From Papaver somniferum (lineage: Eukaryota; Streptophyta; Magnoliopsida; Ranunculales; Papaveraceae), in assembly GCF_003573695.1 (NCBI RefSeq), contig NC_039368.1, positions 16,558,360 to 16,622,359 on the forward strand: a stretch of 64,000 nt of DNA, given 5' to 3'. The position numbers and the translations under genes were made by a program. Shown one piece after another: positions 1 to 13,408 of the stretch (its first letter is position 1; each line of letters starts with the position of its first letter). The notes under the pieces are model-generated. The model had not been told where the DNA came from. It did no database searches and worked only from the letters and a program-made list of their open reading frames with translations.

Positions 1-1816
1 GATTATCTTCCCTATAGTTATGATGTATATGGCACTGAGAAATTTATCGTATTCTTTGTCTTATTTTTTCATTAATCATTCCAGAAGCTTCAGTTAAAAA
101 TGGATCCTAATGTTTAACGATCTTGTTTTTAGTTTTTATTTTTTTGGTGAAATGATGTATAACAATCTAGCCATCCAACGAGAAACTGCTGCACCAACTT
201 AATAGGTTTATGACGGGGGTAAGTGGATTGATCAGTCATGGTCAACTTAAGGATAAAGAAGCTTGGAGGTACAAAAGGGATAGATATGGCACATTATTGC
301 TTGAATCGCTTCATAAACAATTTTGTTCGTGCAGTACGATTGAAAATGGTGTTGCGGGGTAGTTCTTTTTTTGAGATAGTTATTGAGATAATTGTTACTT
401 AGTTCGTTCATTTGAGACTTCTTGTTAACCAAAGGAAACTGAATAATAGAATCAATTTTGCCACTATAACCCAATATTTTATCATTCAAACATGTTTTGT
501 GGTCTAAAATTTGTGTTGTCGTCCAAATTTTCCTTGGTGAAGAAAATCTATCAAGCGATCCATTTTAATATATGGTTCGAAATCTGTAATATGATCTTAC
601 ATCTTCAAATGGGACTTAAAGTTTTCTAAGTGATTTAAATTCTGCATCATTGACATAATTTTATTCATGCTACCCAAATTTTACCTAATGTAATAAATCT
701 ATGTTGAATCTAAAAAAGGTTGCTCTAACATATATTTGTATCTAGTGCAGAGTTGTTAATTTCGTGTCTTTTCGATCGTCTTGACCAGGTTTGAGACACT
801 TGACAACAATATCTCGGGTTGAACTTTATCGGAAACTTCATCAACAGAGGTTTGCGAAGGCCGACTATCCTATATACTCGTTTTTTCTACCATTCTATCT
901 ACTGAGACATATCATATGACTTTTCTATTAATATGAACTTTGCAAAGAAAAAATTCAATAAATATAGAATTGTTGCATAATAAATCAATAACAATTCATT
1001 GTGTCGCAATATCGCAATTGCATAATAAGCTCATAAGGAGTTGTCAAGTTAATTCTTATATTCACAACTCTGTTTACAAACTTGAACTTATAAAATAAAA
1101 GACTTGATAAATTAAATCTCAAACTCGCGTACATGAACTGATTTTTTCAGCTCGTGAAATGGTCAATTTCGAGATATTCCTAGTGTTTGCGGGTAAAAAC
1201 GACTTGCTGGTTTTCTGGTGAAAAGTGGTGCGGGAGGAAAGTGTTCGATGAAGCAAATTGTATGAACCTTTAAACAAATGTACTGCACGAGAGTATTTTG
1301 AGTTCGAGAGACTAATCTGTATGACCCTGGCCTAAACCAAAACAATGGGTTCAATCCTGTCACAAGAGGAGGAGAAGGGTCGGTTTGTATGGAGGAAAGC
1401 TGAGAATGTGTGGAGATCTATGTAGATTGATTGATTGATGATGCGATGTGTTGAACTACTTTGAAGATGAATTCTGTGTGTAGACGAGAGAAGTTCTTTG
1501 TAAGTGTTTGATAATTGACTGTCGTAGGTTTGTTTACGTTGAGTCTTCTGTTAGTCTTCTCAAATTATATGTTCAAAAACCTATTTATTGCAGCACATCG
1601 ATCTCCTATAAGTGGTGACAATTGAAGGAAGTGGAAGAATGGGTAAGTGGGAGAATGTGCAAAAACTACCTCCACTTTGCATGGAAGATTTGGTTAATTG
1701 TCCATCCACTATTCCATTTATTGTTCAAAGATATTCCTTGATACTTAAGGTGAGATCCCAAAAAGAAATATTTGAGAATATTTTTTCGGGTTTTCGAATT
1801 GACATGTCTTTACTTT
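1..1816. other. AT-rich gene-poor stretch
   Basis: No convincing gene is visible on either strand apart from the exon-like fragment listed at 1613-1749. All open frames are short and without recognisable motifs. Around 750-950 there is weak resemblance to the first few hundred bases of the E2-family LTR (a run like AACTTCATCAACA followed by a diverged ATCTACT and a GACTTTT segment). It could be a very old LTR relic. That is a reading by eye and low in confidence. Confidence 0.4.
1613..1749 (+). other. Exon-like coding fragment, unrecognised
   Basis: An open stretch of about 45 codons ends exactly at a good splice donor (AAG|GTGAGA at 1749/1750). It begins just after a possible acceptor (CCTATAAG). 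The peptide contains GRMGKWENVQKLPPLCMEDL and then PSTIPFIVQRYSLILK, which reads like ordinary protein rather than random translation. The frame is closed by TAA at 1609-1611, so any real exon must start after that point. I do not recognise the family. No partner exon is visible, and an E2 solo LTR starts 70 bp downstream, so this may be a captured or orphaned exon. Confidence 0.25.
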
Positions 1817-1821
1817 CCTAG

Positions 1822-4237
1822 TGTTAGAGCACTGCTCCGTCGAACTCGCAAGCGTTGCTATCTCAAGCTTGTTTGTCAAGTTTAGTTGCCAAAACTATAA
1901 GTCTTGATTTCTAGTCTACTTATAGCTATGTCTCGAATTAGGATAGTAAGTGTAGTCGAGCTTTAGACTCCATGGCGTTCATCGTATGAAGACGAAGAAC
2001 TACTTAAGGGAACTTGTGGAAATTCATCAACAAAAGGTATGTGGAGACTTGAACTTATCTATCACTCAAAAGTATATCTATTATATCTCCTATTTTTAGA
2101 TAAAAGTCGTATTGCTATATAGACTTCAATTATAAACATTTTCTATTTCGAGCTGAGTTTAACTCACTTATCTATTTCTCGAAATATGTGTTGGTAAGCT
2201 TTCGCTTTAACCAAGTTCATCTTTACTCTTGACGAAAGTCATATTGATTATTTCAATAACTTGAAAATCGCTTTGATGCTAATAGTTTGTGGATAACAGC
2301 TATTGCCATCCTCTAAAAAAGTTTCAATGATTGAAATGAGAGTTTAGAACAAGTAACCATGTTTGGATATAAGCATTGTGTGTATTCACATTTGTGTAAA
2401 AATCCAAAACCGGGAACCTAAGTATGCGTACCCGTACACATACTGGTTGGTTGTTGGAAGTCCGGAATCTAAGTATGCGTACTGGTGGAAGTTTGGGTTC
2501 CGTGAATTTCTGCTGGAGTTTGGAATGTGAATTGGTATGCGTACCCGTACGCGTACTGGCGTAACCAAACTCGGTCCGGCTACTTATATATGCGTAGCCG
2601 TTTGCATACTTAAGTAGGTTACTTTCTAAAATCCGTTTGTTCATGAACTAAAACATTTATATATAATAAGGAATGCAATCTTTTGCAAACCGTAGCTATG
2701 ATGTTCATGAATTGATTCGAGTAAATCAAAATCGATTTTGCTTCAATTGTGTCTTGTATACTTCTATGAGATCTAAGCAATTGAACATCTCTCTAACTAG
2801 TTCACTTGAGTCATTTGAACTAGTTATGGTGAAGATGAATAAGGTTGATATGAAAGTGCTCATATGGATATCCATTGGTTAACTATTGTTGAACCGACTA
2901 AGTGTAAATGTTTAGGTACGGTTACTCAAACCTAAATGAAGTTACATTTCATTTGTGTATAACAAGTTAAGTTCGATCTAACGGTTAAAAGATATTAACT
3001 TGAATCTAATCAGGTTTTCATCTAATGGTGAATATTGAATGCTTTGTTTCCAAGGTAACTTAGATTGCAAACCCTAATTTGAAATCTACATAAAAGAGAA
3101 CTCTAGCAACTGGGAAACCTAATCTCCACACCTCTTGTGTGATACTAGTTGCATAAGATAGAGTTGATTCTCCTTCAACCTTAGGTTTTTCACGAAACCC
3201 TGTAGGTTAACGACTTGAAGACTTCATTGGGATTGTGAAGCCAGACCCAACTATTTTATCTGTAGTTGCGTGTTCTGATCTTGTTGTTTTCTATCGTGAT
3301 TGAGTACTATCTTCTTTAAGATTTGCTCGAGATTTTATCTCCGATAGGCAAGATTGAAAGTAGTCACAAACACCTTCGCCTCATCGTTTGTGATTCCACA
3401 ATATCTTATTTCGTTAATCGATGAAGATTATTGTGAGGTGATTGATAATACTAGGCAGTTCTTCGGGAATATAAGTCTGGTTTATCAATTGGTTCCTGTT
3501 CACCTTGATTTATCAAAAGACGGAACAAAACTCGTAGGTTTATCTGTGGGAGACAAATTTATCTATTCAATGGACTTTTTTGTGTGATACATATTTTTTT
3601 TATCAAGTCTTCTACTTTGGGTCGTAGCAACTATTAGTTGTGGGTAAGATCAGCTAAGGGAATCAAGTGCGTAATATCCTGCTGGGATCAGAGATGTAAA
3701 GAGCACGACTGTACCTTGAACCAGTGTGAGATTGATTAGAGTTCATCTACATTCCAGTCTGAAGTTCATTGGTAGTAGGCTAGTGTCTATATCGGTTTTA
3801 ATACAGTGTGGTGGTCAAATATGGACTAGGTTCTGGGGTTTTTCTGCATTTGCGGTTTCCTCGTTAACAAAACTTCTGGTGTCTGTGTTATTTCTTTTCC
3901 GCATTATATTTTGTTATATAATTGAAATATCATAGGTGGGTGCGTTGAATCGATCAATTGGTAAATCCAACCTTTGGTTGTTGATTGAAATTGATTGATG
4001 CTTGAACATTGGTCTTTGGAACCGTTTAAGTTGTTTCTCTTGTATTCAATTAGGCTCGCAAATTCCTATTTGCTTGATTACAAATTGAATCGATAAATTG
4101 AGATATAACTCTTTGATATACTTTTTCTTAAGATTGAGTCTGACTGTCTAGTTGATTCTCTTGAAATTCTATTTGAGTTAGTCCATACAGATTGCTAAGA
4201 GAAATATTGGGTGAGGTTGTTAGGACTCCGCTTTTCA
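1822..4237 (+). mobile_element. Solo LTR, E2 family, copy A
   Basis: A 2,416-bp LTR begins TGTTAGAGCA and ends CTTTTCA. It is flanked by a perfect 5-bp target duplication CCTAG (1817-1821 and 4238-4242). No primer site, polypurine tract or internal region is attached, so this is a solo LTR left by recombination between two LTRs. The same family recurs at 6395, 53670, 55080, 60095 and 61983, and the E4 LTR is almost the same length (2,414 bp). The LTR holds a palindromic-module region near 2416-2612 and the conserved block near 3824-3895 that E1 and E3 LTRs also carry. The ORFs in it are short and unsupported. Confidence 0.93.
2416..2612 (+). repeat. Palindromic module array in E2 LTR
   Basis: Four modules of near-palindromic sequence are spaced along about 200 bp. 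Each looks like AGTATGCGTAC, a 1-2 base centre, then GTACGCGTACT, giving stems of about 10 bp with a few mismatches. The same position in copy B (7036-7320) holds more modules with the core GCGTACCCGTTTGC. In E4 and F the sequence is replaced by GTCCGCGAACT-type modules. Position and spacing are kept while the letters change. Confidence 0.7.
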
Positions 4238-4242
4238 CCTAG

Positions 4243-5663
4243 TAAGTAAAATATATCTCTGGAGAATATACTAGTAAAGTATACTTGTATGCTAGCTAAT
4301 ATTGAGTTGTCATCCATGAGAGATTTTAGTATATTAGTTGGAATTAGACAAAACCAAACTTTTGATATTTTTTGTTATAGAAATTCCTTGGTGTCCAATC
4401 TACCTTGATTTATAATTAGTGAAGTTTGTTCTTATAACAAACTTATACCGACACATACACTTTATTTTATAGTCAGTGTGATAGACGACTGTTAGTATTA
4501 TTCGTAATACCATCTTGGAGAGGAAAGTAACCTAATTAGGCAAAATCTCTTACATCCTCTCTTTAAAGACTTCTCTAGGATCAAGAAGCGTCTTGAAGTA
4601 CCTTGGTGGGAAACTAGAATCGTATTATTATTTTAGCTTTCGATTATTGATTTGATTGACTAACAATAGTTGAACCTTGATAATCACTAGTTTGTTTATT
4701 TTGTGATCCTTCCCTGATATAAATTCACCCGAACTAGACCAAGCATCTATAAATTTTAGATTTTTTTTTAGATTTGAAGATAGGCTTGTGATCATCCATT
4801 GTTAACAGACTCCATTCTGTGCAAAATTGATAATAAGGGAATCAAGTTATTTGTGTAAGTATATTGAAGACAAGAAGATATCTGATTGGTTTTTTATCTT
4901 CGTGATATACTTCGTGCACAGATGATTGGCTAGGATCCAATATAACTTGTTTATATTGATAGATATGTTATATATTGTCGGAGAAATTGATGATCTATCA
5001 TTTGGTGGTTCTCTTCAAGAGCCGAATCTGATAGGTTATAAACTAAGATTTGATTATCTCGGTAATCTAGATTTTGGTTGATCTAAACAGATAAATATGA
5101 GTTTATATTATTTAAATGGAATAACTTTTGTATAACTCAACAAACATCTTTGATTCAGTTCTTGAGATTGATAAAGCGATTACCGAATACAATTCTTTGT
5201 TATGTAGGAATATGATTCAAAGGAGTTGAGTGGTAAAATCCTTCACAGCAGGTGGAGAAACTTAAGATAGTGGACACTATCTTAGAATTCACGTGCATTG
5301 ACCAGATTGGTAGTAGTCTTTGAATAACGGCTTAATCTGAGAGTATTCAAAACTGGAATAGGTCTCGAGGTTTTTCAGCATTTGCGGTTTCCTCTTTAAC
5401 AAAATCTCATGTCGTGTTAATTTACTTTAATTCCGCATTATTTATCTTTTCTTTATAATAATAGTATAAATACACTTGTACGTTAATTAAACACTTGGTT
5501 TGATCCCATAATTGGTTCGGTCCGAACTTATACTATATACCAAGTGTACATCTTGTGGTTGCTATCTTTTTGACAGTCTCTGTCTATAGTAGATAACACA
5601 AGGTGTGTCTTATATAATTGATATCGGAAAGATTGTGGTGTACTTGGTACCCTCATCATTTCA
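4243..5663 (+). mobile_element. Diverged E1-type LTR, 3' part
   Basis: On the plus strand this segment follows the reverse complement of the E1 LTR in order. It has GAAATTCCTTGGTGTCC near 4381, GAGAGGAAAGTA near 4518, GGTGGGAAACTAGA near 4602, the conserved block CATTTGCGGTTTCCTC near 5380, and the terminus GGTACCCTCATCATTTCA at 5646-5663. Divergence from the E1 copies is high, so it is an older or sister family. The 5' end is not resolved because solo LTR A abuts it at 4242. No target duplication was found. Confidence 0.7.
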
Positions 5664-6389
5664 CTTTCAGCGCAACAATTCTTTTCATACTACTGTACTC
5701 GTTAGTGTAAAAGGCTAGAAAATATGTTGATCATCTGAAAACTCATCATGTACTCAAATATAAATGAAATGCCGAGACTCAAAATATTAAATACCAGGAG
5801 CGATAAAAAGTTATGTTGTATCATCAAAGACATTAAAAATACGCCTCATTTCTAAACACATCTGCTATAACCATGAAAGTGACACAAAATCTGACACTGA
5901 AATTCAAAATTTTTTTGACATGAAGCTCGAAATTTTCCAAGTGAAACTACGACGACAACCCATAATCTAAAAATGTCTTAAACTTAACCCAAAAAATGTC
6001 TCGTGACCCAAGATTTTCTCAGTGACTCAAAACATGCACCTCAACTGAGCAATATCCATATGACCTAAAATGTGCTTACCTGACAGGAACTATACTTGAT
6101 GACATGATATCTTTCATCTTGAAACCCCTAAAAGCCTCGTCCATGACACTAAGTTCTACAATGTTGATAATGGGGCACCAAATTTTTGTGGCTGTACTAA
6201 ATTACACTAAAGATAAAATATCAATGATAAGAGATTGGTACACACCAACTAAACTGGTACCCATATTAGCAGTTACGAAATCCTAAGTTGGAGAACAATG
6301 AAACCTTTGGGGTGAAACGAATAAATAATTCTATAATCATCTTTTGTATGTTTTTTTATTGGGGTAAAGGTAGCTTAATCAATTTAAAT
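5664..6389. other. AT-rich spacer, nothing recognised
   Basis: This stretch lies between an old LTR end and the second solo LTR. It has loosely repeated phrases such as GTGACCCAA, GTGACTCAA and ATGACCTAAAA, suggesting a worn tandem repeat. No supported ORF, RNA gene or element terminus is visible. Confidence 0.4.
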
Positions 6390-7440
6390 GGTAGTATTAG
6401 AGAACTACTCGGTCGAACTCGTAAGCGTTGCTATCTCAAGTTCGTTTGTCAAGTTTAGTTGTCAAAACTATAAGTCTTGATTACTAATTTACTTATAGCT
6501 ATGTCTCGGATTAGGATAGAATGAGTGGTTGAGCTTTAGAATTCACGACGTTCTTCGATTGAAAACGAAGATCTACTAAGGGGAGCTTGGAGGAACTTCA
6601 TCAACAAAAGGTATGTGGAGACTTGAACTCATCTATCACTCAGAAGTCTATTCTATTATATCTCCTATTGATACTAAGTCGTATAGATATATAGACTTTA
6701 ACATTATACACATTTGATATTTCGAACTGAGTTTAACTGTTTATATCCTTCTCGAAATATGTATTGGAAAGCTTTTTGCTTTAACTACGTTCATAATTAT
6801 TCTTGGCGAAAGTCAAAAGATGATTATGTGAAAATCGCCTTGTAACATCTTACATGATTTGTGTGAGACAGTCATTTGATGTAGACTCAGAGTCAGAATG
6901 TTTCGTATTGATCATTCGATCACTTGAGAATTTCTTATAAGCTAATAGTTTGTGTGAGACAACTATTGTCGTCTTCTAAGAATGTTTCAATGATTGATGG
7001 GAGTTTAGAACAATTAATCATTGCCTGGATATAACACAGTATGCATGCCCGAATGCAAACTGTTGTAAGAATGATTCAGGTCCGGGAACCAAGTATGCAT
7101 ACTCGTACGCGAACGGTTTTAACTGTGAAAGTCTGGGAACTAAGTTTGCGTACCCGTTTGCAAACTGTTTCGCCTGAATGCGGTCTGGAACGATAATATG
7201 CATACCGTTTGTGAACTGTCGGAAAAGATCAAGTCCGGAACAACAATATGCGTACCCGTTTACGAACTGTCAGAAAGGATTAAGTCTAGAACTTATGTTT
7301 GCGTACCTGTTTGCAAACTTATGTGATTAAGTTCTAAAATCGGTGAAGTATGATTTCATACTCATGAACAAATAAATTTATATATTATTGAATATAATCT
7401 TTGCAAACCGTGGCTAAAATGTTCATGAACTGATTCTTTT

Positions 7441-10278
7441 TGAAAAGACGAGGGTACCTAAATATACCTCAATCCAAAACTTTTCCACATATAAGTCCAT
7501 TCTCCGAAAGTGATTGTCTATGGACTGAGTCGAGACAATACAACTGATCAGTTCATACTTCGTGTGATCGTCTATGGATACGAAATCGAGACAATACGAT
7601 AACAAGATAAGTTGTGTGATTGACTATGGATACAAGATCAATACAACAACGAAGTATGTTTACTTGATAATAGGTTCGGACTTAACCAAACACAATAGGA
7701 TTGCTATAAATTAAATAGGAATTAACGTTTGTGTATTTTACTTCTAATTATAATAAAAACAATTATAATTGCGGAAGTAGAAACTTAAAAGATACAGCAA
7801 GATTTTGTTAATGAGGAAAGCGCAAATGCAAAAAAAATCCCGTGACCTTGTCCAGAATTGAATACACTTAGGATTAATGCGCTATAAAAAATCTAAACCA
7901 ACTTCGTATAGTTGAGACCAAGCAACTAAACCTATAGCTCACATAGTTCCGTCTGTATCCCTGCGCCCCCAACTTGCAATAAGTCACACACTTGGAACAA
8001 TTCCTTTGGTTCGTATTCCAAACATTAAAGGAACAAAAAATCTGTTCGGTAACAACTATTTTCAAACAAGTGATATGAGTTTGACAAAAGTCTCTTCCGT
8101 TTATCCCAATGAACTCCTTTGTCAGGTTCTTAGATCTATCCAATAACAACTACCAAAGTAATTGTCAAGACTTTGCAATCAATACTTTGAATCACAAAGA
8201 AACGTATTGATGCCGATCTACTCAACTAATCAATTAAGGTTATCACAAAGATAAACCGATTATAGTTAGATCCCGAGCCGATCAAGTTTAGTGCACACCA
8301 AAGATTATGAACCCAAACTAGAAATCTTTTTCGTCTTCAAATCTTCTTAGATCTTCAATAAACACTTGCACACAATCAACTTGAATCTCTTGTGATCAAT
8401 CACACACAGAACGGAGTCTGTTAACAATATATTATCACAAGACGTCTTTAGATCTACAAACAGTCTAAAGATCCTCGTCGAAACTTCGTTCTAGTTTGAG
8501 TGAATCTTATATCAGAAGAGAAGATTCTCAAGCATAAACAAACTAGGTGCAATCAAAGTTCGACAACCGTTAGTCAATCAAATCAATCGAAAACTAATAA
8601 TAAACTGTAATTATCTAGTTTCCCACCAATGGTACTCGTAGAGCTTTCCAATCCCAAAGAAGTCTTTAAAACGAGCGGTCGTAAGAGATTTCGCCTAATT
8701 ATGATACTTTCCTCTCCGAATAGACGGCTCCACCAGTAACAACGCAACTAGGTAGTTTGCTGGCTCTGAGGATTAGTTTGCTCGAAATGCAAACTTCAAT
8801 ATTTATAGACCAAGGAAGTTTCGATACCAAGGAAGTTCCAAAACCGAAAATATTCTCAAGATATATGCAATATATTTCCAAATTCGGTTTCCATAATTCC
8901 TGGAAATGCTTTGTCCAAGTATTGACCGAAATCTCAGTAGAAAATCTCCAATTAATAAAAGCACATTACGAATTTTTATTTTCTAAAAATATGTATTTAA
9001 TTGCTGTAAATTAAAAGCATATAAAACTAAAAACCTTAATTAAAAGATTCACAATTTATTTCGATCCGGGATTCTCCTTTAGCTGTGAAGTAATATCTTT
9101 GAACAATAAAAGATAATAGTTACTGCACATGTTCAAAGTATGTCGACATCTTTACTTTGTAAATCCTTTTTCATATTTACAATCTTGGAACCGATTTGCC
9201 ACACTTCCAAAAAAGTTTAAAATTGGTTCATCTGACTTCCAAGAACTATGTGATTGATTATCCTATCAAATCACCATTAATTGGTTTCACGATTCTACCA
9301 AAACAAGTTTCGGTTCTACCTCCATGTGGGTACTAGGATCAGTCACACTAGTTACCAAAACTTGGTTGACTAGGTACTAGGATAGGTTACCACATATTTA
9401 TGGTATAAACTTGTATTCAGTTGCACAGTCATAGGATCGGTTACCAATATCTAAAAACTTGTTGCACCTCTTACAAGGATCGATTCCCTCTTACATGTGA
9501 TCGGTAGAACCTCTTACTAGGATCGGTTCCCCAATGTCTAGAGTTGGTCATACTAATTAAATCGATCATACCATCTCAGGTGATTACTTAAGATCAGTTT
9601 CACTAATAAAAGTCATATCAATACAAAAGTCAGGCCTTGTAAATAGTTTTACCAAGATACATAAACAAGTTATGAACGGTTATACTAAACACACATATTG
9701 GTAATCCAAAGATTTGCAATGAATAACAATACCAATAAGCCTAGAGATTTCCCTTTCGATTCATAAAAAAAGTTTATGAATTATACTTCTTTCAAACGAA
9801 TGTAAGACATTGTTTCCTAGGACGAAATCTTCACCCATACCCATACATAATCACAATAGCATTCATACGATTATGTCGATGTCTTATATACGAAGTTCAA
9901 AAGATAGACGTTATACTTCATATTGTAATTCCTTAATACTATGTCTAACTAGAGTATAATCATTCACAACTTCACAATTATGTTTTCAATATGCACGACT
10001 TGAAAGATATGTTAGGAATGAAATAGTTCAAGTCAAATATTACTAACCTCAAGAGGAATGATGATGTCGTCGTTGTAGCTCTTTACTTCTTCATATTCTT
10101 CAAGTCTTCACGAAATACTTGTAAGTCTCACATCCTAGTAACTTTCTATCTAACCTATACGAAGTTGACTCTAGTAAATAATCAAGCGACTGTTTAAATG
10201 AGTTTTGATTCACTAAAATATGACAAACAAACTTGACATAACAACGCTTGTTGGGTTCAACCGAGCTATGCTCTAACA
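7441..10278 (-). repeat. E1 3' LTR
   Basis: On the plus strand it begins TGAAAAGACGAGGGTACC and ends GAGCTATGCTCTAACA. Read in element direction it therefore starts TGTTAGAGCATAGCTCGG and ends CTTTTCA. It aligns along its whole length with 14240-17069 with scattered substitutions and small indels. The conserved block shared with other families lies at about 7806-7860. Confidence 0.95.
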
Positions 10279-10291
10279 ATCCCCCCCCTTT
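10279..10291 (-). other. E1 polypurine tract
   Basis: The minus strand reads AAAGGGGGGGGAT directly against the start of the 3' LTR (TGTTAGAGC). This is the expected place and composition for the plus-strand priming site. Confidence 0.93.
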
Positions 10292-12574
10292 GTCAATTTT
10301 AGTTACAACACTCTTACATCATATGGATAAACAAATTACAAGAATTCATTACACATACGCTTGATTCCAAGTTTCCACAACATAATAATTTGTATACATT
10401 CAATCCATAAATGTCGTTGTTGACATTATAATAACAAAGCTAATAATCCCTCTAAAGGTAAGACAGGTATATTTTCAATCCGCACGTCTTCGTTATTTCC
10501 TTACTAGTTAAGATAACCACAAATATCAATATGATATGTTACTCCCCCTTAGTCTATGCTTTACTCTTTCGTTAGATATAGCGTTTAAGCACCATTGTCC
10601 TTTCCTTAGTGATAACAAATCACTTGTTTACTCCATATATTTCTCCCCCTTTTGTCAAAAAATGACAAAGGTACGAGCAAATAAAGGACAAACCGAAAGG
10701 ATCTTACAAATCTCAAAAGACTTGCAAAACCTATAAGAGATAAGCACGGGGGTTCCATACACCATTTTTGATAACCAATATCAAAACCGAAACTAAAAAG
10801 TAATTTTGTTTTGATATGTTACCAAGGAAAAATTGCCCGAAGCAATTTTCCCTAATAGTTTAGCAAATCAAAAATCGACTAAGCACTTTACTTCTTTTGC
10901 TAAAATGATTGTATAAATATAAACGCTTGTTTGATAAGACCAAAGTAAAGATCAGAATTAACTTTATTTTTCTCATCAGGTTCTAATTATTCAAATAATA
11001 ACTTAGACCTTTCACTTTTAAACAAGACAAGTACTAGGTTAGTTAACTAGCATTTCTTGTTAAGGTATTCGATTAGACTTGAATAACCGAAACCTCCACT
11101 TTGATAAGTCTAACTAAGATCAGAAATAACTTAGCTTCTCTTATCCGGAATCGAATTGGACTAAACAATTCATCCCGAAAACCTTTTGTTAAGCCATAAA
11201 AAATTCATACAAACCAAATAAATCAACTTGCATAATTATTTACCTCAACCGGAAGAAATTGTAACAAACATAGATATTTTAGTACGACAATTGCACCGAA
11301 ATTTTGTAAGCCTAAACAATTGATACCAAACAATAAAGCAAGATAACAATAGTTTTCCTTAACCAGAAACAATTGAATCACACACACATCCATACAAAAA
11401 TAATGGAATAAACATCAATTGTACCGAAATTTTATTAAGCAAAAGCAATAAATATATGCAATAAAATCAGGCTTTTCTTAAACAGGAAAACGATTAACTA
11501 ACAAATTCGTTACCTCAAATTAAGCATCCTCTTCTCCCCATAAAGATATATCATTAAGCGCAAGTTCAAGTTAGAACTCTCCCCCGTTGTGTTGTCATCC
11601 TCTCGCAAGGAAAAAGAACAACAACAACGACCAACCTTTGCCAGAGAAAGGTTGAAAACCGGTTTTAATTAATGCGATGCAAAAGTTGAAACCCCGAAAC
11701 ACATATGCTTTTATGCTAAACCAAACGATTCAACATATTGTGAATTTTTCACATATTAGTTTCAACCGGAACCCTTTATGATCCTTTGATAAAGCCTACT
11801 AACATGGGCTAGAACTTAATCCCGCTAAACCAAAAAGTCACTCAAACCATAAGGGTTCACACAATCGGAGATCAAATATTAAGGTTATGAGAACCGAAAT
11901 TAGACATCCCATAAACCGAATACATAAAGAAAAAAATATAAACATTCATTCATATGAATTTGCTTCTTGGGATCGGTCATACCACACGAATTCATACACA
12001 AGACTGTTTTTAGGCATAACTTTCGCATACGAAGTCCGAAATCAGTGATTTTTGGCTCGTTTTAACCGTGTAAACAAGACCTACACACATATGATCAGTA
12101 GATATCAACATCATAAACTCCAAATTACCGTTTCCATCAAAGTCTCAAATATAGACAAAGAAGGTATGAGTGTACAAGAAAATAAATCTCCCTAAAGATG
12201 TTAATTGGTCATATAATAACCGAAAGATCATGTGCTCAGTTTAATAACCAAAAGATCATGTGCTCATTTTTTTCATGTGCTTCCTCACCTATAATAAGAT
12301 TGATCACAAAGGTGAGCATGCACATTTCAACACAACTAGGTTGTGTTTTGATGAGCCTTGTCTTGTTCGTCACGGGTGACTAAGACAGAATCATCACTCT
12401 TGACCTCTTGCTTGGTTTGTTTTCTCTTGTACCATCTCTTGTTTTTCAACTTTGTCTTGTGATGAAGAGTGTCATTATCACAATGTTCACTAGTACTAGA
12501 GATTTCAGACATGATGTCTCACTTTAGTCTTTCAAGAAAACTCTTGTAATTAGTGTCACCAACAATTAACAGCT
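10292..12574 (-). other. E1 internal 3' non-coding region
   Basis: About 2.3 kb between the end of the Gag-like frame and the polypurine tract has no supported ORF. Tracts reading CTCCCCCTT and CTCCCCCTTTTGTC on the plus strand (near 10541 and 10642) are purine-rich on the element strand and resemble extra polypurine tracts. The same region recurs on the plus strand in fragment G (43518-44249 and 52482-52658), so it is a fixed part of this family. Confidence 0.7.
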
Positions 12575-13106
12575 GAGAGTCATTCTTGTGACTAACTTTT
12601 GGTCCCTTCTTGGATATGAAGGACTTAGGGACCCATTTAGAGTTGGGTTTCGCAGGAGTAGCTTTCTCCTTCATACCATTAGGATCATTGTCCTTTTGAA
12701 TATTTTGCGAAACACCCTTTCTCCAATTTGGAACATCAGATCTTGTCTTTGCATTTACAAAGTTAACTCTCTTTCTATATTCGGGTCTTTTTTGAGATGA
12801 CCTTGTCGAGAGTTATGTAAAATTTGAACTATCATTATAATAATTCTTTTTCCTAAACTTAGGACAATAACGATCTGAGTTCTTATGAGGAGAAAACTTA
12901 GATAATTCGTTTGATACAAAAGAAAATGCATTTTGCATCTTATGAACTTTGCATCCCCATTGCAAGTGTCCATTATTACCACAATAATAACAATGCTTAG
13001 TATAAATATACGAAGTATGAGTTTTGATGTTACCTTTTTGTGGATCCTCTTGCATTGGAGCTCGACGAGTTTTCTTCTTCTTCTTCTTATTCTTATCTTT
13101 GTTCAA
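12575..13106 (-). pseudogene. E1 Gag zinc knuckle and C-terminus
   Basis: The frame carries a CCHC zinc knuckle, CYYCGNNGHLQWGC, with the exact C-x2-C-x4-H-x4-C spacing of retroviral-type nucleocapsid domains. Upstream is a Lys-rich run (KDKNKKKKKK). After a stop at 12813 the same homologous region continues with VPNWRK and SKWVPK, which match PNWRK and QKWIPK in E3. In full copia polyproteins a protease follows this region. Here none does and the frame ends, so the element looks gag-only by design as well as decayed. Confidence 0.7.
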
Positions 13107-13408
13107 CGTTGTTGCTTTCTTGACATTAGCAGAAATGCCTTATTTGGTTACTGCTGATTGAACACTATTCTTAGGCTTGACAGACTTTTCTCCTTTACAA
13201 GAAATATGAGCATCTTTGTCATCAGTGGAAGCCTCCGGATTGAGAAGAATTTGTAGCTTTAACAAATTTTATCTCATTGTTATCGTTGGAAGAATTTGAT
13301 TCCTTATATCCTAATCCCCATGATATCTTCCTGCTTCAAAAAATGATAATAAATTGTTTGTGCCATCATTGGATTTTTTCAAGTACAAATTTTATTCTTC
13401 CAACATCT

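Noticed and set aside
1612..1821. Full 69-codon ORF as a gene
   Set aside because: The reading past the donor at 1750 is AT-rich filler. Only the exon-like part is kept, at low confidence.
12588..12982. Plus-strand and alternative-frame ORFs near 12.6-13.1 kb
   Set aside because: They overlap the E1 zinc-knuckle frame and have no motif.
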